NCBI GenBank assembly: GCA_949130495.1
Contig: OX422211.1
Location: 532,366,017 to 532,430,016 of the forward strand
DNA: 64,000 nt
Direction of reading: 5' to 3'
Source of the DNA: Sambucus nigra
Taxonomy: Eukaryota; Streptophyta; Magnoliopsida; Dipsacales; Adoxaceae
The translations under genes and the position numbers were made by a program. Each line of letters opens with the position of its first letter. The stretch's first letter is position 1. Below the pieces are notes generated by a model, which worked only from the letters and a program-made list of their open reading frames with translations, searched no databases and was not told the origin of the DNA. Positions 11,367-22,180 of this stretch are shown here, piece by piece.

Positions 11367-12401
11367 GAGAAGGCTATAGATTTTGCCTCCCGCAAGCTTA
11401 ATCCACATGAGAAGAATTACCCCACCCACGACCTGGAGTTAGTAGTGGTCGTCTTTGCATTGAGGATATGGAGACACTATTTATTGGGGGAGAAGTTACG
11501 TTTGTTCACAAATTACAAATCACTGCAGTACATGTTCACTCAGCGAGAGCTGAATATGCGTCAGTGCAGATGGTTAGAGTTTGTGAAGGACTATCAGTTC
11601 AACATACAGTATCATCCGGGGAAAGCCAACTTAGTTGCTGATGCGTTGAGCCGAAGACCGATAAATGAGGTAGCGGGCATCTGGAAAGCGAAGTGGAAGG
11701 AGTTGGGTCACCAGGACGTAGTAGCCCGTTCCTTCATATTTGTTATGACAGTCACACCCGAGATTGTTATGAGGGTAATACAAGCCCAAACCACATACCC
11801 GTTTTACCAGGAGCAGATTGTACGACTTTTAGTCGAGGGTGCTGAGTCCTATTCTGTTAGTTCTGATGGGGGTTTGATGTTTAATGGGAGGTTAGTGGTT
11901 CCAGAAGGGGCAGAATTGCGTCATGCAGTGATGACCCAATCTCACGGGTACCGATTTGCGGTACATCCTGGAGGAGATAAGATGTACCAGGATATGAGGA
12001 GGCAATACTGGTGGAGTGGGATGAAGAAGGACATTGCTGAGTTTGTGTCCAAGTGTTCTACCTGCCAGCTGGTGAAGGTGGACCATCAGAAACCTTCAGG
12101 ATTGCTTCAGCCATTGGAAGTACCCGCGTGGAAGTGGGAGAGTATTTCCATGGATTTTATTACAGGGTTGCCTACATCACAGCGGGGCCACGAATCTATC
12201 TGGGTGATTGTAGACCGTTTGACCAAGGTGGCTCATTTTCTGCCGGTGCGGAAAGATTATACCACGGGTCAGTATGCTCAGTTGTTCATTTATGAGATTG
12301 TCAGATTACATGGGGTGCCCCTGAATATTGTGTCAGATAGAGACAAGATTTTTGTGTCACGTTTCTGGGAAAGCTTCAGGAGGCTATGGGTACTGAGTTG
12401 A
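11367..12401 (+). pseudogene. RNase H C-terminus and integrase core, Tekay element
   Basis: Opens with FASRKLNPHEKNYPTHDLEL. In FTNYKSLQYMF, Asn replaces the Asp of the usual FTDHKSL motif, a catalytic position of RNase H. YHPGKANLVADALSRR follows. The integrase HHCC finger has its His near HGYRFAVHPG and the Cys pair CSTCQLVK. The core has the first Asp in SMDFITGLP and the second in VSDRDKIF. A frameshift at about 12374 ends the segment. Confidence 0.93.
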
Positions 12402-12942
12402 GGCTGAGTTCAGCTTATCACCCACAGACAGATGGACAGACAGAGCGTACTAATCAGATGTTAGAGGATATGCTACGCATGTGTGTTCTTGATTTTGGAG
12501 GAGGTTGGGAACCACATCTTCCACTGGTAGAGTTTGATCATAATAACTCTTATCATTTTACGATTGGTATGGCTCCAGAGGTAATTCAGAGGTAATTCAG
12601 AAAACCTCCACAAGGATTGAGATGATTAGGAGTCGCATTCGAGTAGCCCTGGACAGGCAGAAGAGCTACGCCGATGCGAAACGGTTCTTCCGGGAGTTTA
12701 ATGTGGGGGACCAAGTGTTACTGCGTGTATCTCCTATGAAAGGAGTGATGAGGTTCATGAAGAAAGGGAAATTGGCCCCGAGGTACGTAGGACCATTTCC
12801 CATTATCGAGAGGATTGGGCCGGTAGCATACAGATTGGGACTACCAGAGCATTTACATCGCATTCATGATGTATTCCACATCTCGTCGTTGAGATGGTAT
12901 CTTCGGGATGATATGGCCCATACTCACATCGCGATAGATTAG
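12386..12942 (+). pseudogene. Integrase C-terminal part, Tekay element
   Basis: Continues integrase in another frame with SSAYHPQTDGQTERTNQ, where the catalytic Glu is present. At about 12570-12600 the usual segment between MAP and the post-core helix is missing (roughly 35-40 codons compared with the family, from memory) and 13 bp (GAGGTAATTCAGA) are duplicated in tandem, creating a TAA. The GPY/F-like region follows ([12 protein letters not shown]...[16 protein letters not shown]). Stops at 12940 and 12952 separate it from the chromodomain. Confidence 0.92.
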
Positions 12943-13173
12943 ATAGACTTATAGCCTGACAACTCTTACGAGGAGAGACCGGTGGCTATCCTAGACTATA
13001 GTGAGAGGATATTGTGGTTGAAGATAGTTCCACTTGTACGGGTCCAGTGGGAGCATCATAACGTGGAGGAATCCACTTGGGAGCGCGAGGCCGATATGGG
13101 CGAGAGATATCCAGATTTGTTCTTACCAGGTATGACTTATTTTCCAAATTTCGGGATGAAATTCCGTTATTAG
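12943..13173 (+). pseudogene. Chromodomain at the pol C-terminus, Tekay element
   Basis: In frame with the preceding segment after two stops. VPLVRVQWEHHNVEESTWER and the following ADMGERYPDLF match the chromovirus integrase-tail chromodomain, which is thought to steer integration to particular chromatin. It ends in PNFGMKFRY, the short terminal peptide that lies just before the purine tract in this clade. Confidence 0.9.
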
Positions 13174-13183
13174 GGGGGAAGTA
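13171..13183 (+). other. Polypurine tract of the Tekay element
   Basis: TAGGGGGGAAGTA immediately before the 3' LTR; the pol stop codon overlaps it. Confidence 0.85.
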
Positions 13184-16022
13184 TGTAATACCCCGTATTT
13201 TTATGCTATATTAATTTGGGGATTTATTAAATTTAATGTGAATTAATTATTTAATAAAAATTCGGAAATTAATTATGTTATAATTATTAACATGATGAGA
13301 GGTAGTAATTATGGGAAGATTTGTTGAATATTACTAATGAGCCAAGTAATATATAATAGTGGCCATATTAAATGTCACGAGTGAATAAAATGACAATTTT
13401 AGAAATTTGAGTCGGGACGCGCCCGTGTCGCGTCGGGACTAAATATTGATAAATAAAAGTAAATATTTTATAAGTTGTTTGTATGGTCGTTTTGAGTGCG
13501 CCAACATGTCTGAAAGGGTCGAGATAGTCAGAAAAGTATACCCGGGTGTTTAATTTGGATCTCGGGGCATTTTTAGGCCTAATTAGTACCCCGGGAGGGC
13601 ATTTTAGTCATTTTGTATTTTTGGGTAATTAAACCCACGAAAATTAAAGGGGTTATATCAAATGTTTAGGTTATCTCCTAGGGTTAGATAACTCAAAACA
13701 CTAGAGCGTCCATTGGAGAGGAGAGGAGAGAGCTCTCAAGGCATTCCAAGGCTCAAAACTCACCCGTTTGCACCACCGCCACCGCCAACGCGTAGATCGA
13801 GAGATGGGAAAAGCAACCGCACCAAATTCAACACCAAACCAGATTTCTGAAAATCCCAGGCAATTGTTTATCTTTCTTATTTCATTGATGCATCATCCAT
13901 ATTAGTTTAGGAGTTATTAGGATGAGATTTATGGAAGAAAAACCTAATTTGAGATGGGAAATTTTCATGTAGTGATGATTTATATGATATTCTGGAAACC
14001 CTTTGTCATGTAAAGGATTAAGAGTTTGATTAAGAAAAGAGTTCTAATCAGATACAAACACTAAAAAAAAAATTTATTTCGGACGATCGGACCGTTGGAA
14101 TTAGATGAAATTTTACAGAGAATTAGCTGAAGACGAGAGGAAGTTACAGAAAAAAATTCAGCTCGATCGGACCGTTCAATATTATTAAATATATTTTTTT
14201 GCTATAGAGTTTTATGTTTCGAGGAATTTTCTAGATAATAAAAATTCAATTAAAACTCCATTTTAATTCCGATTTCGAAACCGTTTGAAATTCTCATCTT
14301 TAAAAATAAAATTCAAAATCCTTTAATGTAAGGTGAAATCTATATTTTTGGGATATTTGGCATAAGGGACAATGTAAGTATATATTAAAGGGGAGAGACA
14401 CGTAAGAGAGAGTTACGTTGGAACATAAATGGATATCTACTGAACTGTACATTTGGAATAATAGAGTCCATGAGGGTTACGTAGTAAGTTGGAAAAATCC
14501 TTCGAATTAAAGTTAGAAACGAACCATTATACTTGATAAATAATAATGGGAAAATAAGGATAAATGTTGTGAATGTGGGTTATTGGATAAACCTAAATTG
14601 ATATAATAAAAGTGGTATATTTATATGATTGTGTATGGATATATTATATACTTGTGAAAATCATGCCGGCGCTACTTGCTATCCCTGAGGTTTCCGCGCT
14701 GGGACGATCTTATCTCGTGTGCCTTATGGGGGATATTGACTCGTACCCTAGAAGATAGAAATCCTAGGTACAGGCTATCGAATCGGTAGTCACGGTCCTA
14801 AGAGACGTGAGGGTATGTAATGACCTCTTGGACTTGGAAACTATGCTTCGCCTCAATATTGTTTGTGTATGTATTTATACAGTTCGAGAGTGATTCTGAA
14901 CTTGTATTCCCTTTAGTACGATTGATACGGGGATTGGATAGCAGAGTATGCACGCACCATAAGATTTTATGTGGGGTGCTGTTAGAATATATATATTATA
15001 CGAGTATTTAATATATATATGAACTTCTGAAATATGGGAAACTGCCTACTGTGTTATGGTAAGTAAGACATGTATATTGACTCAAATTGGAAATACTTGT
15101 TTTGAAAAGTATAATATGATATTGAAAAACTTTATGAATCAATAAAGTTAAAATGAGAGTTTTGTACTAAATGAAATTATCCTTTTTAAACCATGATGTT
15201 GTTAAATCTTAAATTTTGAGAGTCACCTAAGATAAGTTAAATCCTTGGGGAAGTATAGTGTGATATATGATGAGATAAACCATTGGGTAGGTTAGTGCGA
15301 TAGGAGTGCACATTAGAAGAGAGGCGAGGATTTCTCAAGAGAGTGTCGCACTAATATGTTGTTGCATTGGCCTGTATCAATTTAAATACTTGCTAAACGA
15401 ATTTTTAAATCATATACACTATCGGGATCTGACCCGTTTCTATTCCTCTTTCTCTCTTGTATATATATGTATATATTATAGGTGCCCAGCCACAGGGGCG
15501 TCTTGTTTAGGATCCCTTGGAAGGAACGTGCTGCAGCTTAGGTGGGAGTTGCAGGCCACTTGCTTAGATGATTTCTTTTACTTGATTCCACTTCTATCAT
15601 TCTCCTTATTGGGCATGTGTCGCCCTTTCCACTATTTATCTGTTTTATTGGGACATTTATATTTCAGTTATTTCTAGTACTGTTACTTTGGGATTTATTC
15701 AGCATGTATGTTTTACTTTAAGTTTTAAATGCTGGGGTTTAGTTGTTGAATGCTTAAATTAATTGGATTATATGTTTCAGGATTATTGTGGTGTGATTCT
15801 TTAAATATTGAATTGTTGTAGATAATTAAATCTTTATTTTCAAAATAAAATTTGGAAAGTAATGTTAAAAAATGGTTTTGACACTTAGCTTAATTAAATA
15901 GGGTGTTAAATTTGGAAAAGTTATTTTTACGACAGTGATGGTAAGAATGAACCAACTGTTCACCTTGATTTTAATTTAATAAAGGAGTGATCATCCGGTA
16001 TTTAATTAGGCAGGGTGTCACA
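13184..16022 (+). repeat. 3' LTR of the Tekay element
   Basis: 2839 bp, TGTAATACCCC...GTGTCACA, with only scattered differences from 5596-8432. Confidence 0.95.
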
Positions 16023-16863
16023 CCTGACGAGTTCCTGAGAGGCTTTTGGGCAAAGCATTTTGGGACCTCTACCCCTGAGCTTACTTCCGTGTCCCCTCTA
16101 AGATCAATAGGCCCTTGCAAACTAAAAGATTGCTTAAACTGCGTGATATTTGACTCAGACTTTGCGGACTCTGCATCTGGGAAGGATTTCAAATCTCCGC
16201 CGATGGAAGAGGAAACCAACTCAAGTACTCATCCAATGGGCGGAGGAGAAAGTGCCACGGCTGTTAGAAATAACCCAGGTGGAACATCTGGGAGAGCTGA
16301 AAGACCCTTGGCCGCGCTTGATATTCGCGGCTCCATGACCCAAGATTGGGTTGAGCAGATGGCTGAGGCCTTCGAATTTCCAGAAAATTTGACGTGCTCA
16401 GCCCCTGCCGGAAACCAAAGACCATGCACGGTTCTATCCGATGATGGAATTTACTTCCCTCTGCACGCCTTCATCTATGGGCTGCGGCTGCCTGTTCCAG
16501 TTCCTATTCATCGCCTTTTTCAGGCAATGAACCTGGCCCCAGTACAGTTGGACCCTAATGGATGGAGAGCCATTCTCGCTGCAGTTGTCCTTTGGGAGAA
16601 TTTTTTCAAAAATGACATCACTCCCGCAGAGTTCTTTCATTTCTACCGTCCAAAGGAGAACTCAGTGAAGTTCGCGGGCTACTACTACCTCTCTAGCCGC
16701 GGTAGGGACGAGACCCTTTACACTGGGAGACCGACCAGTGTGAAAAACTAGAAGGGGAAATATTTCTACATCTCTGGCGAAGGCTGGGAGATGCACCCCG
16801 AGGAGAATGAAAGAGAAAAGACATATTGAATGCCGCGGCAGTGGGAGTCTCCCTCAAAATTAG
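16023..16863 (+). pseudogene. Main coding exon of the antisense gene
   Basis: Follows the Tekay 3' LTR and continues the six codons at 5579-5595. Residues with the pattern PLHAFIYGLRLPVPVPIHRLF and QLDPNGWRAI mark the 'putative gypsy type transposon' domain, followed by RPKENSVKFAGYYYLSSR. TAG at 16749-16751 stands where the domain usually has Trp (KN-stop-KGKYFYISG). A TGA follows at 16827. GT at 16864 fits a donor. The upstream part is Ser/Glu-rich with a likely disordered linker. Confidence 0.75.
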
Positions 16864-16948
16864 GTAATAAGACTGTAGCCACGTCCTTTAATTTAACATA
16901 AATATGCATAACTTCCACTAACCTTTGAATCGTCTTTTCTTTTTGCAG

Positions 16949-17113
16949 CCCTTGACAATCTGCACTTGAACAAGCGACAGGAAAAAAGAGTTGTCGAGGC
17001 CGCGGAAGTTCCTGCTGAACACAAGAAGTTCGGCAAACTTGTAACGTCGGCAACCATATTTGAAGCAGGATTTTTCCCAAACAAATCCATTCCTCGACAA
17101 ATGGGCGCGAAAG
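16949..17113 (+). pseudogene. Third exon of the antisense gene
   Basis: Bounded by TTTTTGCAG (acceptor ending 16948) and AAAG/GTAATT (donor at 17114). Encodes a short basic segment (LDNLHLNKRQEKRVVEAA) and is open throughout in one frame. The introns on either side are about 85 and 70 bp, typical of short plant introns. Confidence 0.6.
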
Positions 17114-17183
17114 GTAATTAACTGCGCCATAATTTTTACTCCGCGGTCATTTATTCTCTTGAACTCATGCTATTCCTTTTCAG

Positions 17184-17734
17184 GTGAAGAAGTTGACAGG
17201 GAACTGCTAGCGGCGCAGCTAGCGGAGATGGATGAGGACGCAGTCATCCTAAATAATACTGCACAGAGCAGAAAGAGGAAGGGGTCCAAGGCCAAGGGAC
17301 CTGTCACGGCTCCCTCCGAAGAAAATAATGATGCGCCTGTCGTGGCTCCTGTCGAAAGAACCACAACACCTGCCGCAGATCAAATGGTTAATGATGAGAA
17401 CCTTCCGCATGACCATTTTGATGACGACATAGGGGAAAACCTGGCCGCGAAAGGCTTGATGACAACCGATGTGCCCCTTCATTCATCCTCTCCTCCGCCA
17501 CCAACTGTTGTGGAGGTTAACGCGAACTTGCCACCTCCTTAATTACGCGGAGGGTCTGGGCCTGATGGTAGACCAAGGCCCTAATTAAGGCATCCTGATC
17601 CCAATTCTTCTTGGGACACTACCGCAAAGGCTGCGCAGAAAATGAAAAGAGACTTGGATGCCGCAGACCTTGACAGGCTCGTGGGAGAAGATCATGACGA
17701 TCTGGAGGACTGTGGCCTCCATAGCCTTCTGAGG
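17184..17734 (+). pseudogene. Fourth exon of the antisense gene
   Basis: Acceptor CCTTTTCAG ends at 17183 and donor GAGG/GTACGT is at 17735. It begins GEEVDRELLAAQLAEMDED and contains a basic KRKGSKAK stretch that could act as a nuclear signal (inference), then an acidic and Pro-rich linker. A TAA at 17540-17542 and a second at about 17582 interrupt it; the same frame continues to the donor with AAQKMKRDLDAADLDRL. Confidence 0.6.
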
Positions 17735-17809
17735 GTACGTACCAGTTATCATTCTTTAATTTTTGCATCTCATATTTTTCCATATTTTTTCTAACGTCTT
17801 TTATTTCAG

Positions 17810-18556
17810 GGCGCGGATGTGATTGTGGTCCAGAAGAGGAAGTACGAGGCCTTGTACAGGTTGAAGGAGGCCGAGAAGAGTGCCCATGCCGCAGATTTGC
17901 AAGCTGCATGGACTTCTTCTTTTGAGGCAGGGAAAAAGTCTGCTGCCGCGGCTCTTCAGGAAGCCCACATGGACCTTGAGAAAGCAACCAAGGTGAGAGA
18001 GGAAGCGGAGGAGAATTTTAAGCAAGCCGCGGAATCCCTGAAATCCTCCCAGGCCCAGACTGTCGAAGTCGCCCGTGTCGCGAAGATTTCAAATGCCAAG
18101 CTCGCCCTACTCCAGCAGAAATATAAAGAGTTGGAAGCCAAGTCCATTCAAAAAGACAAAGATCATGCCGCGGCAATACAAAGATTGGAGGTTGATCATG
18201 GTGACGCCCTCTAGCTAGCCATAGATCATGCCGTGGAGTCATTCAAAGGCTCCAAGAACTTCTTCCTTATCAATAACAGGGCATACCTCCGCGACTACCA
18301 AGAGATGCGGTAAAGATTTATTAAGAGATTCCCTGAGGCCAAGGAGGAGTTACTTGCCTGGAAGTTAAGCGATGCCGAACATCAAGAGTGCATCGCTGAA
18401 CTTAAGGCCGTGGCGGAAAAGAGAGCAAGGCTCAGGGCTGAGGCAGAGGCTGCGGACGGGGAGAGACTGTCGCAGGCGGAGAAGAGGCTGATGATGATGA
18501 TGACGCAGCCTCTTAAACTCAATTTCTGTTATGTCATTAATATAGGGCTGCGTCCC
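17810..18556 (+). pseudogene. Last exon of the antisense gene, coiled coil
   Basis: Acceptor TTATTTCAG ends at 17809. About 130 codons of Ala/Glu/Lys-rich heptad sequence (EAEENFKQAAESLKSSQAQ and around) predict a long coiled coil. A TAG at 18212-18214 interrupts it; the same frame goes on with ESFKGSKNFFLINNRAYLRD and further coiled coil to a (GAT)n stretch near 18490. Such a tail suits an oligomerising structural or adaptor protein, but the role is unknown. Confidence 0.6.
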
Positions 18557-19320
18557 TCCTTTTTATAATCTCAACTTCTGTTGTGACTGCGGCCTTAATT
18601 TTGTAATCTTTGGCTATTAATACCAAGGCTGCAGCCATATTTTTACCACTACGATTGGCTGGTTGATATTCCTTGCTCTTTTACATTGCATGTTTTACAT
18701 TGCTTGCTATAATGAATGGTTGTACGTAACTGCCTCATTTTTGAAAATGCATCCGTGCCCCGATAGACATAACATTTTAAGTCCGTGGACAGAGATCCAT
18801 TTCTTCGTAGTATGATTATTTGTCAATGTCCGCGCCCACATAAATGGTGCCATTTTACTCCCGTAGGACATCAACTGCTACGTCATAAGGCAGCTGCGTG
18901 CAAGCCGCGGCCCTCTATTATGCCGCGTCATTTTAAGGTCTTTACTTGATTACCGTGGACATGATTTCAAGTCGGGGGCTTGCTGATTGCATGGATCCCC
19001 AGCTGCTTTCATTGCACCTGGTTGTCTGAACCGTTTATCTTTTGTCATCCCATAACCAATATGGAACATGTAGAGAAAGCCTTTCCTTAGACTTTGTACA
19101 ATTGATTCTCCTCCACCGTGGCATTTGACGCTGTGGTAGTTGTACATTTTTCATGCTTCAAGATGGTAGTGCCTCAGCACTTTCATGAATGAATGGCTCC
19201 TAGAGCTCTGCAACCGTATCGGTGGGATGCGGTACATTTCTGGTTCGCCTGAACAATGTGCCTCTGTAGACACACATTGGTATTTCCAAGCCTTCTCAGG
19301 CTGGGTCATGTTGCCAAGCC

Positions 19321-19563
19321 CTAATATGTGAGACACTATCAAGCCTCTCCAGGCGGGTTATGTTATTAAGCCACCCACAGCTAATATGCGAGACACTATT
19401 AAGCCTCTCCAGGCTGGGTTATGTTATTAAGCCACCCACAGCTAATATACGAGACACTATCAAGCCTCTCCAAGTTGGTTTATGTTATTAAGCCACCCAC
19501 AGCTAATATACGAGATACTATCAAGCCTCTCCAGGCTGGGTTATGTTATTAAGCCACCCACAG
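19321..19563. repeat. Tandem repeat, four units of 60-61 bp
   Basis: Units at 19321-19380, 19381-19441, 19442-19502 and 19503-19563, each starting CTAATATRYGAGA and ending AAGCCACCCACAG, a few substitutions apart. Small array inside the retroelement. Confidence 0.95.
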
Positions 19564-19630
19564 CTGCTGATATATATAAAACCATCCCTGGCCAGATATT
19601 ATAAGCCTCCCGGCTCATTGACGCATCCCG

Positions 19631-19770
19631 AAAGCTAAGAACGAGCATTGTAAGCCCTCACGGCTGATTATGAATTTCAAAAGCTGAAAACGGGCATTGT
19701 AAGTCCTCACGGCTGATTATGATTTTCAAAAGCTGAGAACGGGCATTGTTAGTCCCCGTGGCTAATAAGA
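19631..19770. repeat. Tandem repeat, about three units of 48-49 bp
   Basis: Units start at 19631, 19679 and 19728 with AAAGCTRARAACGRGCATTGT and contain CTCACGGCTGATTATGA. The third is partial and more diverged. Confidence 0.9.
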
Positions 19771-20191
19771 GCCCCTTGAATTCTTAGATGTTTTCGCGAA
19801 TATGATCATCAGAAGATAAGATGTAGTTGCACATTGCGAGGGGAACTTATGAGCTAATGAAGGTCGTAATCCCTCCATAAGTGCATCCCGAAGTAGAATA
19901 ATCCTTCGAGATAATTTTGTTATTCTTCCTCTGGAATCCGTTTAAGACAAAAAGTCTTTTTGTGAGATAACAGATTATGAAACCAAGAGAAATATCAGAT
20001 ATGGCAAAAATTGCTAATTCATATATTTATACATATGTATATGCTTTAGCTAATGACTTTGTTAACAAAACATAAAGTCTTGAGTATTAAGGCTACAATG
20101 AGCTTCATAAAACACAAACAGAAACAGTTGAAATTGGAAAGACTAAGGATGAGGTGCGACATGCAGCCTCTGTTAGGTTTGGCTAGGTCCT

Positions 20192-20697
20192 TTATGCATT
20201 CTTCAGGAATCGCTGTAGCATCCCTTCCCCAATTAGCCTTTCAACTTCATCTTTCAGAGCATAGCATCGCTCTGTGTCATGGCCATGGTCCTGATGGAAT
20301 TTACACCAGGTAGCTTTGTTCCTCTTGTGGGGTGGATCTCTCAACTTTCTGGCCACCTCAAAAGCTTGTCCTCTTTGATGAACTCAAAGATCTCTTCAAT
20401 TGGGAAAATCAACGGCGTATAGACGCCCGATTTTTTCTCTGATTTCTCTGTTCTCCTTTTCTGACTTGTGCCAATTAATTCCGCGGCTTCTTTAACTACC
20501 GTGGCAGAAAAAGCTTTTTCCTCCTAACTCACGCCTGTATTTTGAGAGGCCGCGACCTCTAGCATTAGCACCCTCTGAGTTAGGTAATTGACCTGGGTCT
20601 GAAGTGAGGCATAGCTGTCATAGAGGTGATTAAGGTGATTGTACAGTTGCACAATCTCATCCTTGACTTCTACGCTCTGGCTGGATCCTCCTTCCAT
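20192..20697 (-). pseudogene. gag: gag remnant of the Tat/Retand-like element
   Basis: On the - strand it starts MEGGSSQSVEVKDEIVQLYN, a short coiled N-terminus, with a TAG at 20524-20526. After a frame change near 20365 it ends in WCKFHQDHGHDTERCYALKD and VERLIGEGMLQRF, the nucleocapsid-like motif of Tat-lineage gag, stopping at TAA (20192-20194). The central capsid domain is missing, so this is an internally deleted gag of about 165 codons instead of several hundred. Confidence 0.75.
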
Positions 20698-21451
20698 TTC
20701 TGCTTTTGTTAGTCTTTATAAAGTATATAGAATATGAGACAAAACTAACAGAAGTGAGTGATCACGGGAATATTGAAAAAGGGAATTTGAACTGCTCCAT
20801 GATATGCCGACGAGGCCGCGACCAGTATGGCACATAAGTGCACTGCCGCAACCCTTTAATGTTATTCACTAAGGTCGATTCGAAGGCCACTTAAGTCCTT
20901 CCCCCGGTGATTTTGAACTGTTGTAATAGGTCCGCACTAGTAGGGGTCGCGACGCTAGAGGCTGTTGAACTTACAGGCCTCGCCCCTGGCTAGGCCGCAG
21001 AGAGATCCTAAATCGATCCCAGGAACTGATATTTTCTCCCCCAATACGCGAAGAAAACCTACTAGGGTCCATTGATGAGAGAATTCCCTTGCGGTACACA
21101 ATACGACATAACTTCAATGATAATCCCTAGATCATAGGAAGATGGCAACAAAAATGGGAGTAAATATAGACCTTCCCTAATCATCCACCTTTTTGGGAGT
21201 AAAGTCCACCATGCCTTCAGCATTATCTAGATGTAATGATATCACAGGGGTATGTAAAATAGATCCAAAGCCATCAAATGAAGATCCAAAGACAGATCCA
21301 GAAATATAAAATACCCATTAAAGGGGGCGAATGTAAAGCGGAGCCCAATAACCAGTAATCGACCCGTGAGAAGATGATCCATAGGACCCTCAGGGGTCGA
21401 ATAAGGTGTTTAAAAACTCATATATGTAGAGAAACAAGATTGAAATATCTC
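20698..21451 (-). other. 5' untranslated leader of the Tat/Retand-like element
   Basis: Between the primer site and the gag ATG on the - strand. No gene seen on either strand. It may hold packaging signals, but nothing specific is visible. Confidence 0.5.
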
Positions 21452-21471
21452 GGTTCCCACAGATGGCGCCA
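21452..21471 (-). other. Primer binding site of the Tat/Retand-like element
   Basis: TGGCGCCATCTGTGGGAACC on the - strand, 3 bp after the 5' LTR. The same TGGCGCC...TGTGGGAA form is common in Tat-related plant elements; I cannot name the tRNA with confidence. Confidence 0.8.
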
Positions 21472-21474
21472 AAC

Positions 21475-22180
21475 TGATGATACGAGAAATTGGCCATAAG
21501 GCATTCTCATACCAGCAAGTCGAGAGTAAAGTGTGTGTTAAACAAGTAAAGCAAGCAAATAGATGGAAGACAAGATATAGAGTGGTTCAGCCTTTAAAAT
21601 AGGCCTACATCCACTGTGTTGCTCCATTCTCATTATGTGCGTTGCATTGTACAATATAATCATGCCTGAAGAGGCGTACAAGTATGAGAATAAAGATGAA
21701 TACATGGCGAAATTGCAGATTTCGGTGAGTCCGGGAGGTGGTTGTGATATAGATGTGTGGCCTCCAAGAGATATGTTGAGGTCGCATAGAGAGAATCTGT
21801 ATTGCAGAGCCTGCCCTGGTCGGGTATGGAATTGATCCTTTTTTCACCTTCTAGGTGTGGCCCTCTATTTATGAGGAAATGTGTTGAGTCATATGCCCTG
21901 AGCACGTGGCATATACCAAGTCTGCAGTAGTTATGGATGAGGGGGTGTGGCCTACAAAGTCAGCAGTGTTGTAAGCTGATGGAGGTGTGCTGCACACCAT
22001 AAGGTGGAGTGCCGCGGCCTATAATGGACAGGGTCGTACCCTGTGCCATCTGGTCCTGAAGGGATCACACCGAGTGAGTTCTGGCCGCGCCCTGAGTGTT
22101 TGGCCGCGGCCTGTATGACCTAAGGCCTGCGATCTGGATAAGAATACATTCCGCGGCAGGGTGCTATATTTGTACTATCA
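21475..22180 (-). repeat. 5' LTR of the Tat/Retand-like element
   Basis: 706 bp, the partner of 3842-4547. Its position beside the primer site fixes the element's orientation. Confidence 0.93.

Larger units (their letters stand above)
5596..16022 (+). mobile_element. Tekay/Del-type chromovirus (Ty3/gypsy)
   Basis: LTRs of 2837 and 2839 bp (TGTAATACCCC...GTGTCACA), an initiator-Met primer site, a purine tract TAGGGGGGAAGTA, and gag, protease, RT, RNase H, integrase, chromodomain in that order. Flanks CCAGA (5591-5595) and CCTGA (16023-16027) are a target duplication with one mismatch. The C-terminal chromodomain with WEREADM...RYPDLF and the RT text place it in the Tekay clade. It is dead: several stops and frameshifts, a deletion of roughly 35-40 codons in integrase, a mutated zinc knuckle and a substituted RNase H residue. 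The LTRs are still very similar, so insertion was relatively recent or the LTRs were homogenised. Confidence 0.95.
5563..18556 (+). pseudogene. Antisense multi-exon gene, 'putative gypsy-type transposon' family
   Basis: The gene runs on the + strand inside an element that reads on the - strand. The ATG is at 5579 and the first coding exon is broken after six codons by the Tekay element (5596-16022). It resumes at 16023 and continues through exons ending about 16863, 17113, 17734 and 18556, each bounded by GT...AG. The exon at 16023 encodes a domain resembling plant 'putative gypsy type transposon' proteins (I recall Pfam PF04195), with the FPLHAFIYGLRLPVP...LDPNGWRAI pattern. The last exon is a coiled coil. 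Function is unknown. Two in-frame stops after the domain (16749, 16827) and stops at 17540 and 18212 show that this copy is dead. Extra antisense ORFs in Tat elements are known; Steinbauerova and colleagues described such extra ORFs, from memory. Confidence 0.7.
18557..20191. other. Non-coding part of the Tat/Retand-like element
   Basis: No gene seen on either strand. It is the region between the two converging transcripts (antisense gene end and gag end) and contains two arrays of short tandem repeats. CCGCGGC-like words are frequent, as in the antisense gene. Confidence 0.5.
3842..22180 (-). mobile_element. Tat/Retand-like non-autonomous Ty3/gypsy element
   Basis: Both 706-bp LTRs begin and end on matching bases (TGATAGTACA...TCATCA on the - strand). 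The primer site TGGCGCCATCTGTGGGAACC lies 3 bp from the right LTR and the purine tract CTTGGGGGCTTAT lies next to the left LTR, so the element reads on the - strand. Without the inserted Tekay element it is about 7.9 kb. A gag remnant with the FHQDHGHDTERC motif typical of Tat-lineage gag is in sense; there is no pol. A multi-exon gene runs antisense. Flanks TCGTT (3837-3841) and TTGTC (22181-22185) read as a target duplication with two transitions. The LTRs differ by roughly one base in twenty over the first 300 bp by eye. Confidence 0.85.

Noticed and set aside
17619..18242. Long - strand frames opposite the coiled-coil exon
   Set aside because: Shadows of the Ala/Glu/Lys-rich + strand exon; no start context or family.
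19321..19770. CRISPR-like alternation of repeats and spacers
   Set aside because: The units are contiguous tandem repeats without unique spacers, in a plant retroelement.
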